Origin: Saccharothrix australiensis
Lineage (GTDB): Bacteria; Actinomycetota; Actinomycetes; Mycobacteriales; Pseudonocardiaceae
NCBI RefSeq assembly: GCF_003634935.1
Contig: NZ_RBXO01000001.1
Location: 4,551,501-4,615,500 of the forward strand
Direction: 5' to 3'
DNA length: 64,000 nucleotides
In this document: piece after piece, positions 27,335 to 36,119 of the stretch
How the letters are laid out: each line of letters opens with the position of its first letter
Numbering within the stretch: the stretch's first letter is position 1
Notes under the pieces: model-generated
Databases searched by the model: none
Seen by the model: the letters and a program-made list of their open reading frames with translations, nothing else
Told to the model about the DNA's origin: nothing
Made by a program: the position numbers and the translations under genes

Positions 27335-27740
27335 GGCATCGCCGAGGCCGGAACAGACGGGGGATCGGCGCGGCGGATTCGTACACAGGCGGAGGGGTGG
27401 TCAAGCCGCGTGGCGTTCCCGACGACCGTCCAGGACTTGCGAGGCTTCCGGGCGCGTGGAGTCCGTGGTCCCCTTGCCGTGGTCCCGTTGCTTGGAAACC
27501 TGAAGAGCTTCAGTCCTGCAAGGATGAGGTGGCGCGCTTCTGTGGCCCCGGTTCGCGTCTTCTTCCCATGTGCTTTTGAAGCAACGGGACCACAGCAGGG
27601 TGAGCACGGAGTGCGCGTGCCCGGAAGCGCAGCAGGTCTTGGACGGTCGTCGGGAACGCTATGCAGCTCGACCACCCCATCGCCTGTGTACGAATCCGCC
27701 GCGCCGATCCCCCGTCTGTCCGGCCCGAGGCGACCGCGAC
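27335..27740. repeat. Long imperfect inverted repeat (~160-bp arms)
   Basis: Two arms, about 27335-27497 and 27579-27740, are inverted copies with scattered differences. The outer part includes a 38-bp perfect match (27354-27391 against 27681-27718, containing GATTCGTACACAGGCG), and the inner ends share GTGGTCCCGTTGCTT. The ~82-bp centre holds the small hairpin CTGAAG-AG-CTTCAG. No ORF in the 27274-27890 gap looks like a protein gene. Confidence 0.85.
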
Positions 27741-27890
27741 CGGATCACTTGATAGGGTCACCGCCGTGAGCTGACAACTCTCGGGTGGAGAAGACCCGCG
27801 CCGCACGGAGTCGGCGTTTCGGGTGCGCTGCGTCGGCAGCGCTTCTTCGTCGCGCGCGTACGCGCGCTCCCGGATTCGGAGCAGCTCTTC

Positions 27891-29297
27891 ATGTCTTTCC
27901 TCGCACGTGGTCGACGCATGCCCGTCACCGGCCGACCGCGGTGGTCCGCGTCGCGCTGGACGATCCTGACGTTCCTGGCGCTGTTGCAGTTCCTCGTCGC
28001 GGTCGACGTCACCGTGGTGAACATCGCGCTGCCCGCCATCGGCGCCGACTTCGACGCCGATGCGCGCCGGCTGACCTGGGTCGTCACCGGCTACACCGTC
28101 GTGGGCGGTGGGTTGCTGATGATCGGCGGGCGGCTCGCCGACCTGTTCGGCCGCCGTCGGGCATTGGTGGCGGGCGCGGTGCTGTTCGGGGTGGCCTCGC
28201 TGGGCGCGGGCGTCGCGCCGTCGTTGCCGCTGCTCGTGCTCGCCCGGTTCGGGCAGGGCGCGGGCGAGGCGCTGGCCCTGCCCGCCGCCATGTCGGTCAT
28301 CGCCCTGGTGTTCCCCGAGGCGCGGGCGAGGTCGCGGGCGCTGGGCGTGTGGGCGGCGGTGGCCAGTTGCGGGCTGGTGCTCGGGTTCCTGCTGTCCGGG
28401 CTGCTCACCGAGCTGCTGCACTGGCGGTGGGTCTTCCTGGTCAACCCGCCGCTGGTCGCGGTGGTCGTGGTCGCCTGCCTGCTGCTCCTCCGCCCGGACG
28501 GCCCGGTGACCCGCGCGCCCGTCGACCTGCCGGGCGCCGCGCTGCTCGTCGCCGCTCCCCTGCTGCTGATCTTCGGCGTCATCGGGCTCGGCGACCGCGA
28601 ACCCGACGTGCCGCTCGCCGGAGCGGCCGTGCTGGGCGCGCTGGTGTGCGCGGTGGCGTTCCGGCCCGTCGAGCGGCGGGCCGCGCACCCGTTGCTGCCG
28701 CTGACCTTCCTCCGCCACCGCGAACGGGTCGTCGCCAACGGGGCGACGGCGTTGTTCAGCGCCGCGCTGTCCACGACGTTCTTCCTGCTGACGCTGCACC
28801 TGCAGGAGGAGCGCGGCCTGTCACCCATCGCGGCGGGCGCGGCGTTCCTGCCGTTCGCCGTCGCCCTGGTCGCGGCCGGCCTCGGCGTGCCGAGGGTCGT
28901 CGAGCGGCTCGGGATCACGCGGACGGCGCTGCTCGGCCTCGTCGCCACCGGGACCGGGATCGCCGTGCTCGCCCTGGTGCCCGCCGCGTCGCCGTGGGCG
29001 GTCGGCGTCCTGCCCGGCATGCTGCTCGTCGCGTCCGGCATGGGCGTCGGGCTGGTGGCGTTGCAGAACGCGGCGCTGCACGGCGTCACCGAGGCCGACG
29101 CGGGTATCGCGTCCGGTGTGCAGCGCTGCGCCGACCAGCTCGGCGGCTCGGGCGGCGTCGCCCTGTACGTCGGGGTCGGCTTCTCCCCCTTGTCGGGTCC
29201 GGGCACCGACCCGTTCCTGGTCGCCTACGCGTGCGCGCTCGCGGGCATCGTGGTCGCCGCCGGCGTGCTGCTGCTGTCCCGGCCCCCGCGGCGCTGA
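27891..29297 (+). CDS. MFS drug/proton antiporter, DHA2 (14-helix, EmrB/QacA-like)
   Basis: A 468-residue polytopic membrane protein with about 14 helices. Early DHA2 motifs are visible: FLVAVDVTVVNIALPAIGAD in helix 1, GGRLADLFGRRRALVAGAVL (motif A loop) and RFGQGAGEALALPAAMSVIA. It most likely exports small hydrophobic compounds. ATG 27891 has GGAG nine bases upstream; ATG 27918 is an alternative. No local regulator gene is adjacent. Confidence 0.88.
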   Translation: MSFLARGRRMPVTGRPRWSASRWTILTFLALLQFLVAVDVTVVNIALPAIGADFDADARRLTWVVTGYTVVGGGLLMIGGRLADLFGRRRALVAGAVLFGVASLGAGVAPSLPLLVLARFGQGAGEALALPAAMSVIALVFPEARARSRALGVWAAVASCGLVLGFLLSGLLTELLHWRWVFLVNPPLVAVVVVACLLLLRPDGPVTRAPVDLPGAALLVAAPLLLIFGVIGLGDREPDVPLAGAAVLGALVCAVAFRPVERRAAHPLLPLTFLRHRERVVANGATALFSAALSTTFFLLTLHLQEERGLSPIAAGAAFLPFAVALVAAGLGVPRVVERLGITRTALLGLVATGTGIAVLALVPAASPWAVGVLPGMLLVASGMGVGLVALQNAALHGVTEADAGIASGVQRCADQLGGSGGVALYVGVGFSPLSGPGTDPFLVAYACALAGIVVAAGVLLLSRPPRR

Positions 29298-29381
29298 TGC
29301 CGCCGGATCGGCGTTGTGCGAGCCCGCCCGGAGGAGAACGCTGGGCAGTCCTCCCCCGGAGTCGAGGAAGGAGACGACCGC

Positions 29382-31289
29382 ATGTCCCGATTACCGGTGT
29401 CGATCGGCGCGGCGCTGCTGGCCGCCGTGCTCGTCGTGGGCGTGTCGGCGGGGCCCGCCGCCGCCGACGGCGCCCGGCCCGCCGAACCGCCAGGCACCTC
29501 CGAACCGTCCAGACCCGCGCCCTCCGGTTCCACCGCGACCGAGCCCGTCGCGATCGAGCCCGTCGCGACGGAGCCGGCACCGGACCGGCCGGCGGTGGAC
29601 GCACCACCGGCCGACCAACCGCCCGGTGAGCAACCACCAAGCGACCAGCCACCGGACGACCAGCCACCGGGCGACCAACCACCGGCGGCGGAACCACCCG
29701 CCACCGACCCGGTCACGGCGGAACCGGTCACGGCTCCGCGCGCCGGGGTCGACCTCCGGCTCGTCGTGACCTACGACAAGCCCTCGTACTTCGCGCACGA
29801 GGTCGTCGTCGCCCGCGTGAAGGTGACCAACGCCGGCGACGCCACCGCCACCCGCGTGCAGGTCACGTCGACGGGCAACATCGACAGCCACTTCTGGCAC
29901 GGGTTCGACTGGCCCGGACCGACCCTGGCGCCGGGGCAGTCGGCCGAGGGGTACGCCAGCGGGCACGTGACCGACCCGAAGGGCGACGCGGTCCGCCTCG
30001 TCGTCGAGACCACGTCCGCCGAGCCCGACGCCGCTCCCGGCGACAACGCGGTCACCGCCGCCGTGCCGCTCACCGTCCTGCGCGGCAGCTACTCCGGCGT
30101 CATCTACGGCGACCGCAACGGCAACTCCGCCGTGGACCCCGGCGAGCTGCTGGTCGGCCAGCCGGTGCGGGCGGCGGGCGGTCGACCGGTCGGGTCGTAC
30201 ACCGCCGTCACCGACGCGAACGGCCGGTTCTCCCTGCGGGGCCTGCCGATCGGCCGGTACGTGGTGGAGTTCGACAACACCCAGTGGTCGTTCCCGCTCG
30301 TCAGCGTCGAGGTCGACGAGGTGGACGACCCGGACGTGCTGATCCGGGCGGCGAACCACGTCAACCCGCTGCTGGCGGCCACCGCCGCGTTCACGCGGCC
30401 GGCGTACCGGGTGGACGACACCGCCGTCGTGGCCGTGACCCTGACCAACCGGGGCGACGCCCACATCCCGGAACTCTCGGCGAGCTGCCACTCCACCAAC
30501 GGCGTGGTGATCAGCCTCGGCGAACTCGGCCAGGAGGACGGGACCACCCTGCCGGCCGGCACGACGAAGACGTACGACCTCACCTACCGGGTCACGGCCT
30601 CCGCCGCCGAGGCCGGGCACCTGTCGGTGCGCTGCGTCCTCGGCGCGCCGCCGTTCGTCAACGGGGCCGTGGTGGCGTCGGCGGTGGGGCGCGTCCCCGG
30701 CGGACGCGCGCCGCGCGTCGTCGGGCAGCTGCTGCACATCCTGCCGCGGCAGGCGAGCCTGTGCCCCCGCTGCCCGCCGACGGCCCCGCTGCCCGACGTG
30801 AAGGTGTACCTGCGCGACCAGGTCACCGGGCAGGTCGTCGCCCGCGCGGTGAGCAACGCCCAGGGCATCTTCGAGTTCCACGACATGCCCGCCGACCTGT
30901 ACGACTTCGGCATCGTCGGTCCGTGGCGGTCCACCGCGCCGACGTTCACCGTGTACGCCGGTGACAGCGGCTCGACCACGCGCGTCGTGTACGTCGAGGA
31001 CGGGCCGGACCAGCCCGACCCGGACGGCCCGCCGCCGGGTGGCGCGCCCGCAGCGCCGGGTGGCGACGACCCGCCGGACGAGGACCCGGCGGACGAAGAC
31101 CCGCCGAACGAAGACCCGGTGGACGTGGACCCGGCGGATGTGGACCCCGTGGATCACGGGTTGGCGGACGGCGACGAGCCGGCGGAACTGGCCGACACCG
31201 GTGCCGCGGTCGGCTGGTTGGCGTTGGCGGGTCTGGTCAGCCTGGTCGCGGGCATCGGCCTGACGGCCCGCGCGCGACGCCGCGTCTGA
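29382..31289 (+). CDS. Cell-wall-anchored surface protein with SdrD-B/CARDB-like domains and LAxTG sorting signal
   Basis: A 635-residue exported protein. A signal peptide (SIGAALLAAVLVVGVSAGPA) is followed by a ~95-residue Pro/Glu/Asp-rich stalk with PPGDQPP-type repeats. Beta domains follow, including DLRLVVTYDKPSYFAHEVVV (CARDB-like), YGDRNGNSAVDPGELL with GRFSLRGLPIGRYVVEF (SdrD B/Cna-B-like) and a second such domain at PDVKVYLRDQVTGQ. A second acidic DPADEDP stalk leads to LADTG, a hydrophobic helix and RARRRV, a class E sortase signal. AAGGAGA precedes the ATG. No sortase lies in the window. Confidence 0.85.
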   Translation: MSRLPVSIGAALLAAVLVVGVSAGPAAADGARPAEPPGTSEPSRPAPSGSTATEPVAIEPVATEPAPDRPAVDAPPADQPPGEQPPSDQPPDDQPPGDQPPAAEPPATDPVTAEPVTAPRAGVDLRLVVTYDKPSYFAHEVVVARVKVTNAGDATATRVQVTSTGNIDSHFWHGFDWPGPTLAPGQSAEGYASGHVTDPKGDAVRLVVETTSAEPDAAPGDNAVTAAVPLTVLRGSYSGVIYGDRNGNSAVDPGELLVGQPVRAAGGRPVGSYTAVTDANGRFSLRGLPIGRYVVEFDNTQWSFPLVSVEVDEVDDPDVLIRAANHVNPLLAATAAFTRPAYRVDDTAVVAVTLTNRGDAHIPELSASCHSTNGVVISLGELGQEDGTTLPAGTTKTYDLTYRVTASAAEAGHLSVRCVLGAPPFVNGAVVASAVGRVPGGRAPRVVGQLLHILPRQASLCPRCPPTAPLPDVKVYLRDQVTGQVVARAVSNAQGIFEFHDMPADLYDFGIVGPWRSTAPTFTVYAGDSGSTTRVVYVEDGPDQPDPDGPPPGGAPAAPGGDDPPDEDPADEDPPNEDPVDVDPADVDPVDHGLADGDEPAELADTGAAVGWLALAGLVSLVAGIGLTARARRRV

Positions 31290-31294
31290 GCGGG

Positions 31295-31326
31295 GTGCCC
31301 GGCCGCCCTCCGCGGTGGCCGGGCAC
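31295..31326. terminator. Terminator hairpin after the surface-protein gene
   Basis: 10-bp perfect arms GTGCCCGGCC and GGCCGGGCAC around a 12-base loop, five bases after the stop codon. Confidence 0.75.
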
Positions 31327-31385
31327 GCCCACCGCACGACCGCCGACAGTCCACCGCGGACCGGCGAGCCGAGCGCGCAGCCCGG

Positions 31386-31480
31386 CACGCGGCGCACCGG
31401 TCGTCACGCGGCGCACCGGTCGTCACGCGGCGCACCGGTCGTCACGCGGCGCACCGGCCCTCACGCGAGGCGCCCGCCCT
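31386..31480. repeat. Five 19-bp tandem repeats at the 3' end of the PEP-mutase-family gene
   Basis: The unit CACGCGGCGCACCGGTCGT occurs three times exactly (31386-31442), then with two changes, then as a diverged fifth copy that reaches the stop codon of the minus-strand gene. The array lies in the gap between convergent genes. Confidence 0.9.
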
Positions 31481-32349
31481 CACGTCCGGATCGGCGCGGT
31501 GTCGCCGCGCGGGCCGGGCACCGCGTGGTGGCTCGCCAGGTTGTCCTCCAGGAGCGACTGCGAGTCGGCCACGCCGATCGAGTCCTCCGGCAGGCGGCCG
31601 TCCGAGTCGCGGAGGCGGGCCAGGGCGTCGGTCATGGCCTCCTGGGCGGCGAACAGGCACGGCGTGCTGTAGATCGCCACGTCCACGCCCAGCCCGGTCA
31701 GCTCGGACAGCGACAGCGCGGGTGACCGGCCACCGGCGATCTGGTTGAACACCAGCGGCGTGCCGCCGGTCGCGGCGGCCACCCGGCGGATCGCGGCGGT
31801 CGACGGTATGCCGTCCACGAGCACGGCGTCGGCGTCGGTGCCGGCGAACGCGGACGCGCGGGCGACCATCTCCGCCTCCTCCGTCGCGTCGGTGCGGGCC
31901 ACCACGAACAGGTCCGCGCGCGTGGCGAGGACGGCCGTCAGCTTCTCCAGGTAGTCCTCCACCGGCAGGACCTGCTTGCCCGCGACGTGCCCGCAGCGGC
32001 GCGGCCGCCGCTGGTCCTCCAGCACCACGCCGGAAGCGCCCACCAGCTCCAGGGCGCGCACCACGTGGCAGGCGACCTCCACGTCCACGTAGCCGTCGTC
32101 GATGTCCACCAGCAGGTGGTGGCGCGGGAACGCCTGGCGCAGCCGCTGCACGAAGGCCACCACGTCCGGCCAGGCGATGAACCCGATGTCCGGGAGGCCG
32201 TAGTGCGACGCGGCGAGACCGAGGCCCGAGACGAACAGGGCGTCGTAGTGCCGCGCGGCGACCGACGCCGACAGCATGTCGAACACGCCGATCACCGGTG
32301 TCGTGCCGGCCGCCGACACGGCGTCCCGCAGGGCTTTCCCGTATGCCAT
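31480..32349 (-). CDS. Isocitrate lyase/PEP mutase superfamily enzyme
   Basis: A 289-residue TIM-barrel enzyme. MLSASVAARHYDALFVSGLG, HLLVDIDDGYVDVEVACHVV and GVVLEDQRRPRRCGH are the metal and C-C (or C-P) bond-cleaving core of the ICL/PEPM superfamily; VVARTDATEE and PLVFNQIAGGRSPALSLSEL complete the barrel. The R-R-C-G-H loop is closer to methylisocitrate-lyase/oxaloacetase-like members than to PEP mutase, which has E-D-K-x5-N-S, so phosphonate synthesis is not implied. The ATG at 32349 has only a weak AGG site. Substrate unknown. Confidence 0.82.
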   Translation of the reverse strand: MAYGKALRDAVSAAGTTPVIGVFDMLSASVAARHYDALFVSGLGLAASHYGLPDIGFIAWPDVVAFVQRLRQAFPRHHLLVDIDDGYVDVEVACHVVRALELVGASGVVLEDQRRPRRCGHVAGKQVLPVEDYLEKLTAVLATRADLFVVARTDATEEAEMVARASAFAGTDADAVLVDGIPSTAAIRRVAAATGGTPLVFNQIAGGRSPALSLSELTGLGVDVAIYSTPCLFAAQEAMTDALARLRDSDGRLPEDSIGVADSQSLLEDNLASHHAVPGPRGDTAPIRT

Positions 32350-32433
32350 GCGGCGAACCTGCCACCGGCCGCCGCACCGGGTCGAGATATCGGAAGGATG
32401 ATCTTCCGCCCGGTCCGGGACCGGGACGCCACC

Positions 32434-32475
32434 GCCGGCGGGAAGCCCGCCCCCCGGAAGGGGGCACCCGCCGGC
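32434..32475 (-). terminator. Hairpin downstream of the small acidic protein gene
   Basis: 9-bp arms GCCGGCGGG and CCCGCCGGC enclose a smaller CCCCC/GGGGG hairpin. It lies 71 bases after the stop of the minus-strand gene at 32546. Confidence 0.55.
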
Positions 32476-32545
32476 ACCGCGCCCGCGCCGCCGTGCGCCT
32501 TGGGACGGGACCGCCCTCCGCCGGGTCGCCGGTGGCGGCCGGGGC

Positions 32546-32734
32546 TCAGGTCGCGGGCGGCTGGGGCCGCTGCGGGCCGTCGAGGCCGAGTTCGCTCGCC
32601 TCCTCCTCGTCGGGCATCTCCGGGTCGCGCCAGTCCTCGGCTCGGGTCGGCCCCGTCGCCCGCAGGTCGTTGTCGATCTCCTGCTTCAGCCGGTCGTCGG
32701 TCCTGGGCCCGTGCTGGGTGCTGTTCCGCTCCAC
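32546..32734 (-). CDS. Small acidic conserved protein (62 residues)
   Basis: GTG 32734 with GGAGG seven bases upstream gives a hydrophilic peptide containing DDRLKQEIDNDLRATGPTRA and EDWRDPEMPDEEEASE. The D-x-x-L-K-x-E ... T-R-x-E-x-W-x-D-P-E pattern recurs in short, uncharacterised actinobacterial proteins. No signal or membrane segment; probably cytosolic and disordered. Function unknown. Confidence 0.7.
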   Translation of the reverse strand: MERNSTQHGPRTDDRLKQEIDNDLRATGPTRAEDWRDPEMPDEEEASELGLDGPQRPQPPAT

Positions 32735-32884
32735 GGCGTCACCTCCGCGGCTCGTCGGCATCTGAACGCTCCGTGTACCCACCCGACGGCGAATATCACC
32801 ACGATCGGGGCAAAATCACCCGCCCGTGTCAGCACAGGCGGTGCAGACCCGGTTCGCCAGCGAGCACCGGGGAAGCCGGCCCCC

Positions 32885-33574
32885 TCAGGCGTTGACCAGC
32901 CGGTCGACGGCACGCGGCAGGATCGCGTGCAGGTCGTCCAGGGCGCCCGACGGCACGTCACCGCGGAACGCGAAGACGCACGACACCAGGTTCCCGCGCG
33001 CCACGAACGCCACGCACATCCAGTACAGCTGCTCCGCTTCGGTCACCGACGCGCAGTAGCCCAGGAAGCCCTCGACGCCCTCCGGGCGGTTCACCGCGGC
33101 GCCCTCGACCACGCGGACCTGACGGCCCTGATCGCTCCAGGAGGTGCAGCCCCGGCTCGCGGCGGCGAGCTGGGACAGCACTTCCGCGCCGGTTGCCTCC
33201 GAATAGCCGATCACGGTCTGGCGCACGGAGCCCTGCTCCCCGTCCCACACCCGGAACAGGGCAGGCGTGTAGCCGGACTCGGCCTCGACCTCCGCCGCGC
33301 ACGGCCTGGGCATCACGGCCGAGGCGTACCGCTGGTCCGTGGGCTCGGCGATGCCGCGGTCCGCCATCCCGTCGCGCGGGATCGCGGCGCGTTCGACCAG
33401 CGCGGGCAGGCGGTCGGCCGGTGACGGCGTGCTCGACGTCGTCGACGGGGCGGTGCTCGTGGTGGTCGGGGCCGTCGACGACGGCGCGGGCTCCGCCGCC
33501 GGCGCGGGCCCGCCGCACGCCGTCAGCACACCCGCCGCGACGCAGACCGCCGCCAGTCCCCCCATGATCTTCAT
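32885..33574 (-). CDS. Lipoprotein of unknown function (sensor-domain-like)
   Basis: A 229-residue exported protein: short basic start MKIMGG, hydrophobic core AVCVAAGVLTACGG with lipobox LTAC, then a Thr/Ser/Pro linker of ~35 residues. The folded part has four or more Cys (PRPCAAEVEAESGY, ASRGCTSWSD, GFLGYCASV, WMCVAFVARGNLVSCVFAFR), resembling the extracellular domains of mycobacterial PknH-like and LpqH/LppX-neighbour proteins. The ribosome site before 33574 is weak. Function unknown. Confidence 0.78.
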   Translation of the reverse strand: MKIMGGLAAVCVAAGVLTACGGPAPAAEPAPSSTAPTTTSTAPSTTSSTPSPADRLPALVERAAIPRDGMADRGIAEPTDQRYASAVMPRPCAAEVEAESGYTPALFRVWDGEQGSVRQTVIGYSEATGAEVLSQLAAASRGCTSWSDQGRQVRVVEGAAVNRPEGVEGFLGYCASVTEAEQLYWMCVAFVARGNLVSCVFAFRGDVPSGALDDLHAILPRAVDRLVNA

Positions 33575-33974
33575 ACCCGTGTCATCGCCGGCACGCCGTG
33601 ATCGTTTCACGCGGTCGGTCGCCACAGGGGCACGCCACGCCCGTCCGTCGCACGGCCTGGCCCCGGACCTGGTCGTCGCGCGGTCGGGCGTCGGCCGCCG
33701 GATTTCCGGCGACCATTCCGGATTGTCCCGGAAGGACGTCCGGAAGAAGGCGTCCCGACGATCGCCCGGATTGTCGGAGAACACCCGATCACACCCGTCG
33801 ACGATTCCACGCGAGCCTGCACGGCACCCGTTCCGGTCACCGGCTGTGACGATTAACGCGCACTGCCCGAGTAGCCCCGGCACCTGATCGGATGCTTACC
33901 ACACCACGCCCGCTCCGGTTCAATCAGGCGGGCAGGGAACAACTCCGACACCTCGACCCGAGGGGTAACCGGCC
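33575..33974. other. 400-bp divergent intergenic region
   Basis: It lies between the lipoprotein (minus) and the gene at 33975 (plus). The region is less GC-rich than its surroundings near 33730-33880, with several CCGGA/TCCGG words at 33699-33760 and no ORF of gene-like composition. Promoters for both genes should be here; no clear operator was identified. Confidence 0.5.
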
Positions 33975-34670
33975 ATGAGCATCGGACAGCTCGTAGAAGT
34001 CGACCTGGACTTGCGCGGAACGGTCAACGGCGCCGCCCTGCGGTGCGCGGGCAGGAGCCGCGGGATGTTCGGCGACGGCGACATCTCCTGCGTGGTGCGG
34101 GCGCGGCAGGAGGTGCCCCGCGGCATGGACATCTCGCTGCTGTCCTACGTCGTGCTGACCGGTCAGCCGTCGATGAGCCGCATGACCGAGGGCGCGGTCA
34201 ACCCGTTCATCGGCACCGGCGGCGTGTACGAGGCCGTGCGCACGTTGGACCTGGGCGAACACGGTCACCTCAGCACCGCCTACCGCGTCGAGCCGGCGGG
34301 CGAGGACCGGCTGCGCGCGGTGTTCCAGGTCGACGGCGAGGTCGACGTGCCGCGCCTGGTCTCGATCGCGCCGACGATCGAGACGTGGACGCCGGTCGCG
34401 CCGGGCCGCATCGACGGCCAGTTCGTGATGGTGTGGACCGGGCGGGACGGCGAGCGCGTCCGGGGCAAGACCGACACGTCCTACGTCCTGCCGACCGAGG
34501 AGGGAATTCCCGGTCAGCAGTTCCGGGAGATCCGCATCAACATCGCCGCCACCGACGACGAATTGCGGCAGACCGAGCACATCGTGCTGTTCTCCCCGGC
34601 GCTGCTGGAACAGACGCTGCATTCCGCGCCGGCGCCCATCGACAGCCTCAAGGACATCGTCCTGGCCTGA
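33975..34670 (+). CDS. Protein of unknown family, first gene of an ATP-grasp cassette
   Basis: A 231-residue protein with no signal peptide or membrane helix and alternating beta-strand character (GQLVEVDLDLRGTVNGAALR, GVYEAVRTLDLGEHGHLSTA, RLRAVFQVDGEVDVPRLVSI, GQFVMVWTGRDGERVRGKTD). It may be a lipocalin-like barrel, but I do not recognise it. It ends three bases before the ATP-grasp start, which strongly implies joint translation. The ATG lies 14 bases after GAGGGG, at a GGCC-rich spacer. It could bind the ligase substrate or product. Confidence 0.7.
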   Translation: MSIGQLVEVDLDLRGTVNGAALRCAGRSRGMFGDGDISCVVRARQEVPRGMDISLLSYVVLTGQPSMSRMTEGAVNPFIGTGGVYEAVRTLDLGEHGHLSTAYRVEPAGEDRLRAVFQVDGEVDVPRLVSIAPTIETWTPVAPGRIDGQFVMVWTGRDGERVRGKTDTSYVLPTEEGIPGQQFREIRINIAATDDELRQTEHIVLFSPALLEQTLHSAPAPIDSLKDIVLA

Positions 34671-34673
34671 TCC

Positions 34674-36119
34674 GTGGAATCACGCCGCGTCGCCGTGGTG
34701 GACAGCTACACCCCATCACAACCGCTCGTCACCGCGTTCGCCGCGGCCGGGTACCGGGTGGTGCACGTGCGCAGCACGCCCGAACTGCCCGCCGTCTACG
34801 CCGAGCCGGACAAAGCGGTGTTCGTCGCCGAGATCACCCACGCCGGCGATTTCCGGCGAACGGTGAGCGCGGTCGCCGGGCACCGCCCGGTGGCGGTCGT
34901 CGCGGGCGGCGAGCTGGGGGTGGCGCTGGCGGACGCGCTCGCCGCCGCCCTGCGCCTGCCCACCGGCAACGACGTGGCCCTCAGCGCGGCCCGCCGGGAC
35001 AAGCACGCCATGATCGAGCGGATCGGGTCCCGCGGGCTGCGCCGCGCCGACCAGCTGCGCGTCGAGGAGGCCGGACCGCTGCGGCAGTGGCACGCGCGGC
35101 GCGGCGGGCGCGTGGTGGTCAAGCCCCTGAGCAGCTCCGCCGGCGACGGGGTCGCGTTCTGCGACACGCCGGAGCAGTCGGTCGCGGCGTTCGAGCGCCT
35201 GATCGGCACGACCGACGTCTTCGGCACGCGCAACTCGGCGGTGCTGGCGCAGGAGTACCTGCCCGGCACCGAGTACATCGTCAACACCGTCAGCCGGGAC
35301 GGGCGGCACCACGTCTGCGACCTCTGGCGGACCGACCGCGTCCACGCCAACGGCATCCCAGACCTGGTCGTGGCGTGCCGCCTGCTGCCCCGGCGCGGCG
35401 CGGTGCAGGACGAGCTGGTCGACTACGTCGAGCGGGTCCTCGACGCCCTGGGCGTGCGGCACGGCCCCGCGCACGCCGAGGTGCGGCGGACGCCCGGCGG
35501 TCCGTGCCTGGTGGAGGTCGGTGCACGGCTGTGCGGGTTCGGCCTGCCCGCCCTGGCGCGGTCGGCGGTCGGGACGTCGCAGGTCGAGTGGACCGTCGAC
35601 GCCTACGTCGACCCCGAGCGGTTCCACGCCCGCGCCGGGCTCGAGTACCGCGTCGAGCGGCACGCCGCCTGGGCGGCGCTGGTGTCGCGCCGCGCGGGCG
35701 TCCTGCGGCGCTACCCGCACCTCGACGCCGTTCGCGGCTTGGCGAGCCTGCACGCCCTGCGGGTGCGCGTGGAGCCCGGCGACCGGCTCGTGCCCACCGT
35801 GGACGACCTGACGTACCCGATCACCCTCGCCCTGCTGCACGAGGCGGAGGAGGTGGTGTCGCGCGACCTCGACACCCTCCGCCGGCTCGACGGCCCGGCG
35901 TTCTACGAGGTGGCCGACGAGGAGCCGGCCGGCGGGACCGCGGGCGGGTCGACGGAATCGGCGGTGTCGACGGGGCCTGCGGGGTCGACGGGGCCCGCGG
36001 GGTCGACGGGCGGCACGCCGGACGGGACCGGGCGCGACACGACCGGTGGAGCAGCGGGCGGCTCGCCGGACGGGTCGGCGGGTGGCGAGGTGGCCGGGCC
36101 GGTCCTCCGGTCAGGCTGA
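34674..36119 (+). CDS. ATP-grasp carboxylate-amine ligase-like enzyme
   Basis: A 481-residue protein. It has a Rossmann-like N-terminal domain (RVAVVDSYTPSQPLVTAFAA), an ATP-grasp core with the lysine/glycine-rich segment VVVKPLSSSAGDGVAFCDTP (about residues 144-163), LAQEYLPGTEYIVNTVSRDG and the metal-binding end PCLVEVGARLCGFGLPAL. Such ligases join a carboxylate to an amine through an acyl phosphate, often in small peptide or modified amino acid pathways. The last ~70 residues are Gly/Ser/Thr-rich, encoded partly by GGGTCGACGGGGCC-type repeats. GTG 34674 is directly downstream of the preceding stop. Confidence 0.82.
   Translation: MESRRVAVVDSYTPSQPLVTAFAAAGYRVVHVRSTPELPAVYAEPDKAVFVAEITHAGDFRRTVSAVAGHRPVAVVAGGELGVALADALAAALRLPTGNDVALSAARRDKHAMIERIGSRGLRRADQLRVEEAGPLRQWHARRGGRVVVKPLSSSAGDGVAFCDTPEQSVAAFERLIGTTDVFGTRNSAVLAQEYLPGTEYIVNTVSRDGRHHVCDLWRTDRVHANGIPDLVVACRLLPRRGAVQDELVDYVERVLDALGVRHGPAHAEVRRTPGGPCLVEVGARLCGFGLPALARSAVGTSQVEWTVDAYVDPERFHARAGLEYRVERHAAWAALVSRRAGVLRRYPHLDAVRGLASLHALRVRVEPGDRLVPTVDDLTYPITLALLHEAEEVVSRDLDTLRRLDGPAFYEVADEEPAGGTAGGSTESAVSTGPAGSTGPAGSTGGTPDGTGRDTTGGAAGGSPDGSAGGEVAGPVLRSG

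Noticed and set aside
27335..27740. CRISPR array
   Set aside because: There is one pair of inverted arms, not regularly spaced direct repeats with unique spacers, and no cas gene is near.
27404..27769. ORFs inside the long inverted repeat on both strands
   Set aside because: They are generated by the repeat itself, with near-mirror sequences, and lack protein-like features.
31386..31480. CRISPR array
   Set aside because: Units are only 19 bp and contiguous with no spacers.
31480..32349. Phosphonate biosynthesis (PEP mutase)
   Set aside because: The loop is E-D-Q-R-R-P-R-R-C-G-H rather than the PEP mutase E-D-K-x5-N-S motif, and no phosphonopyruvate decarboxylase is nearby.
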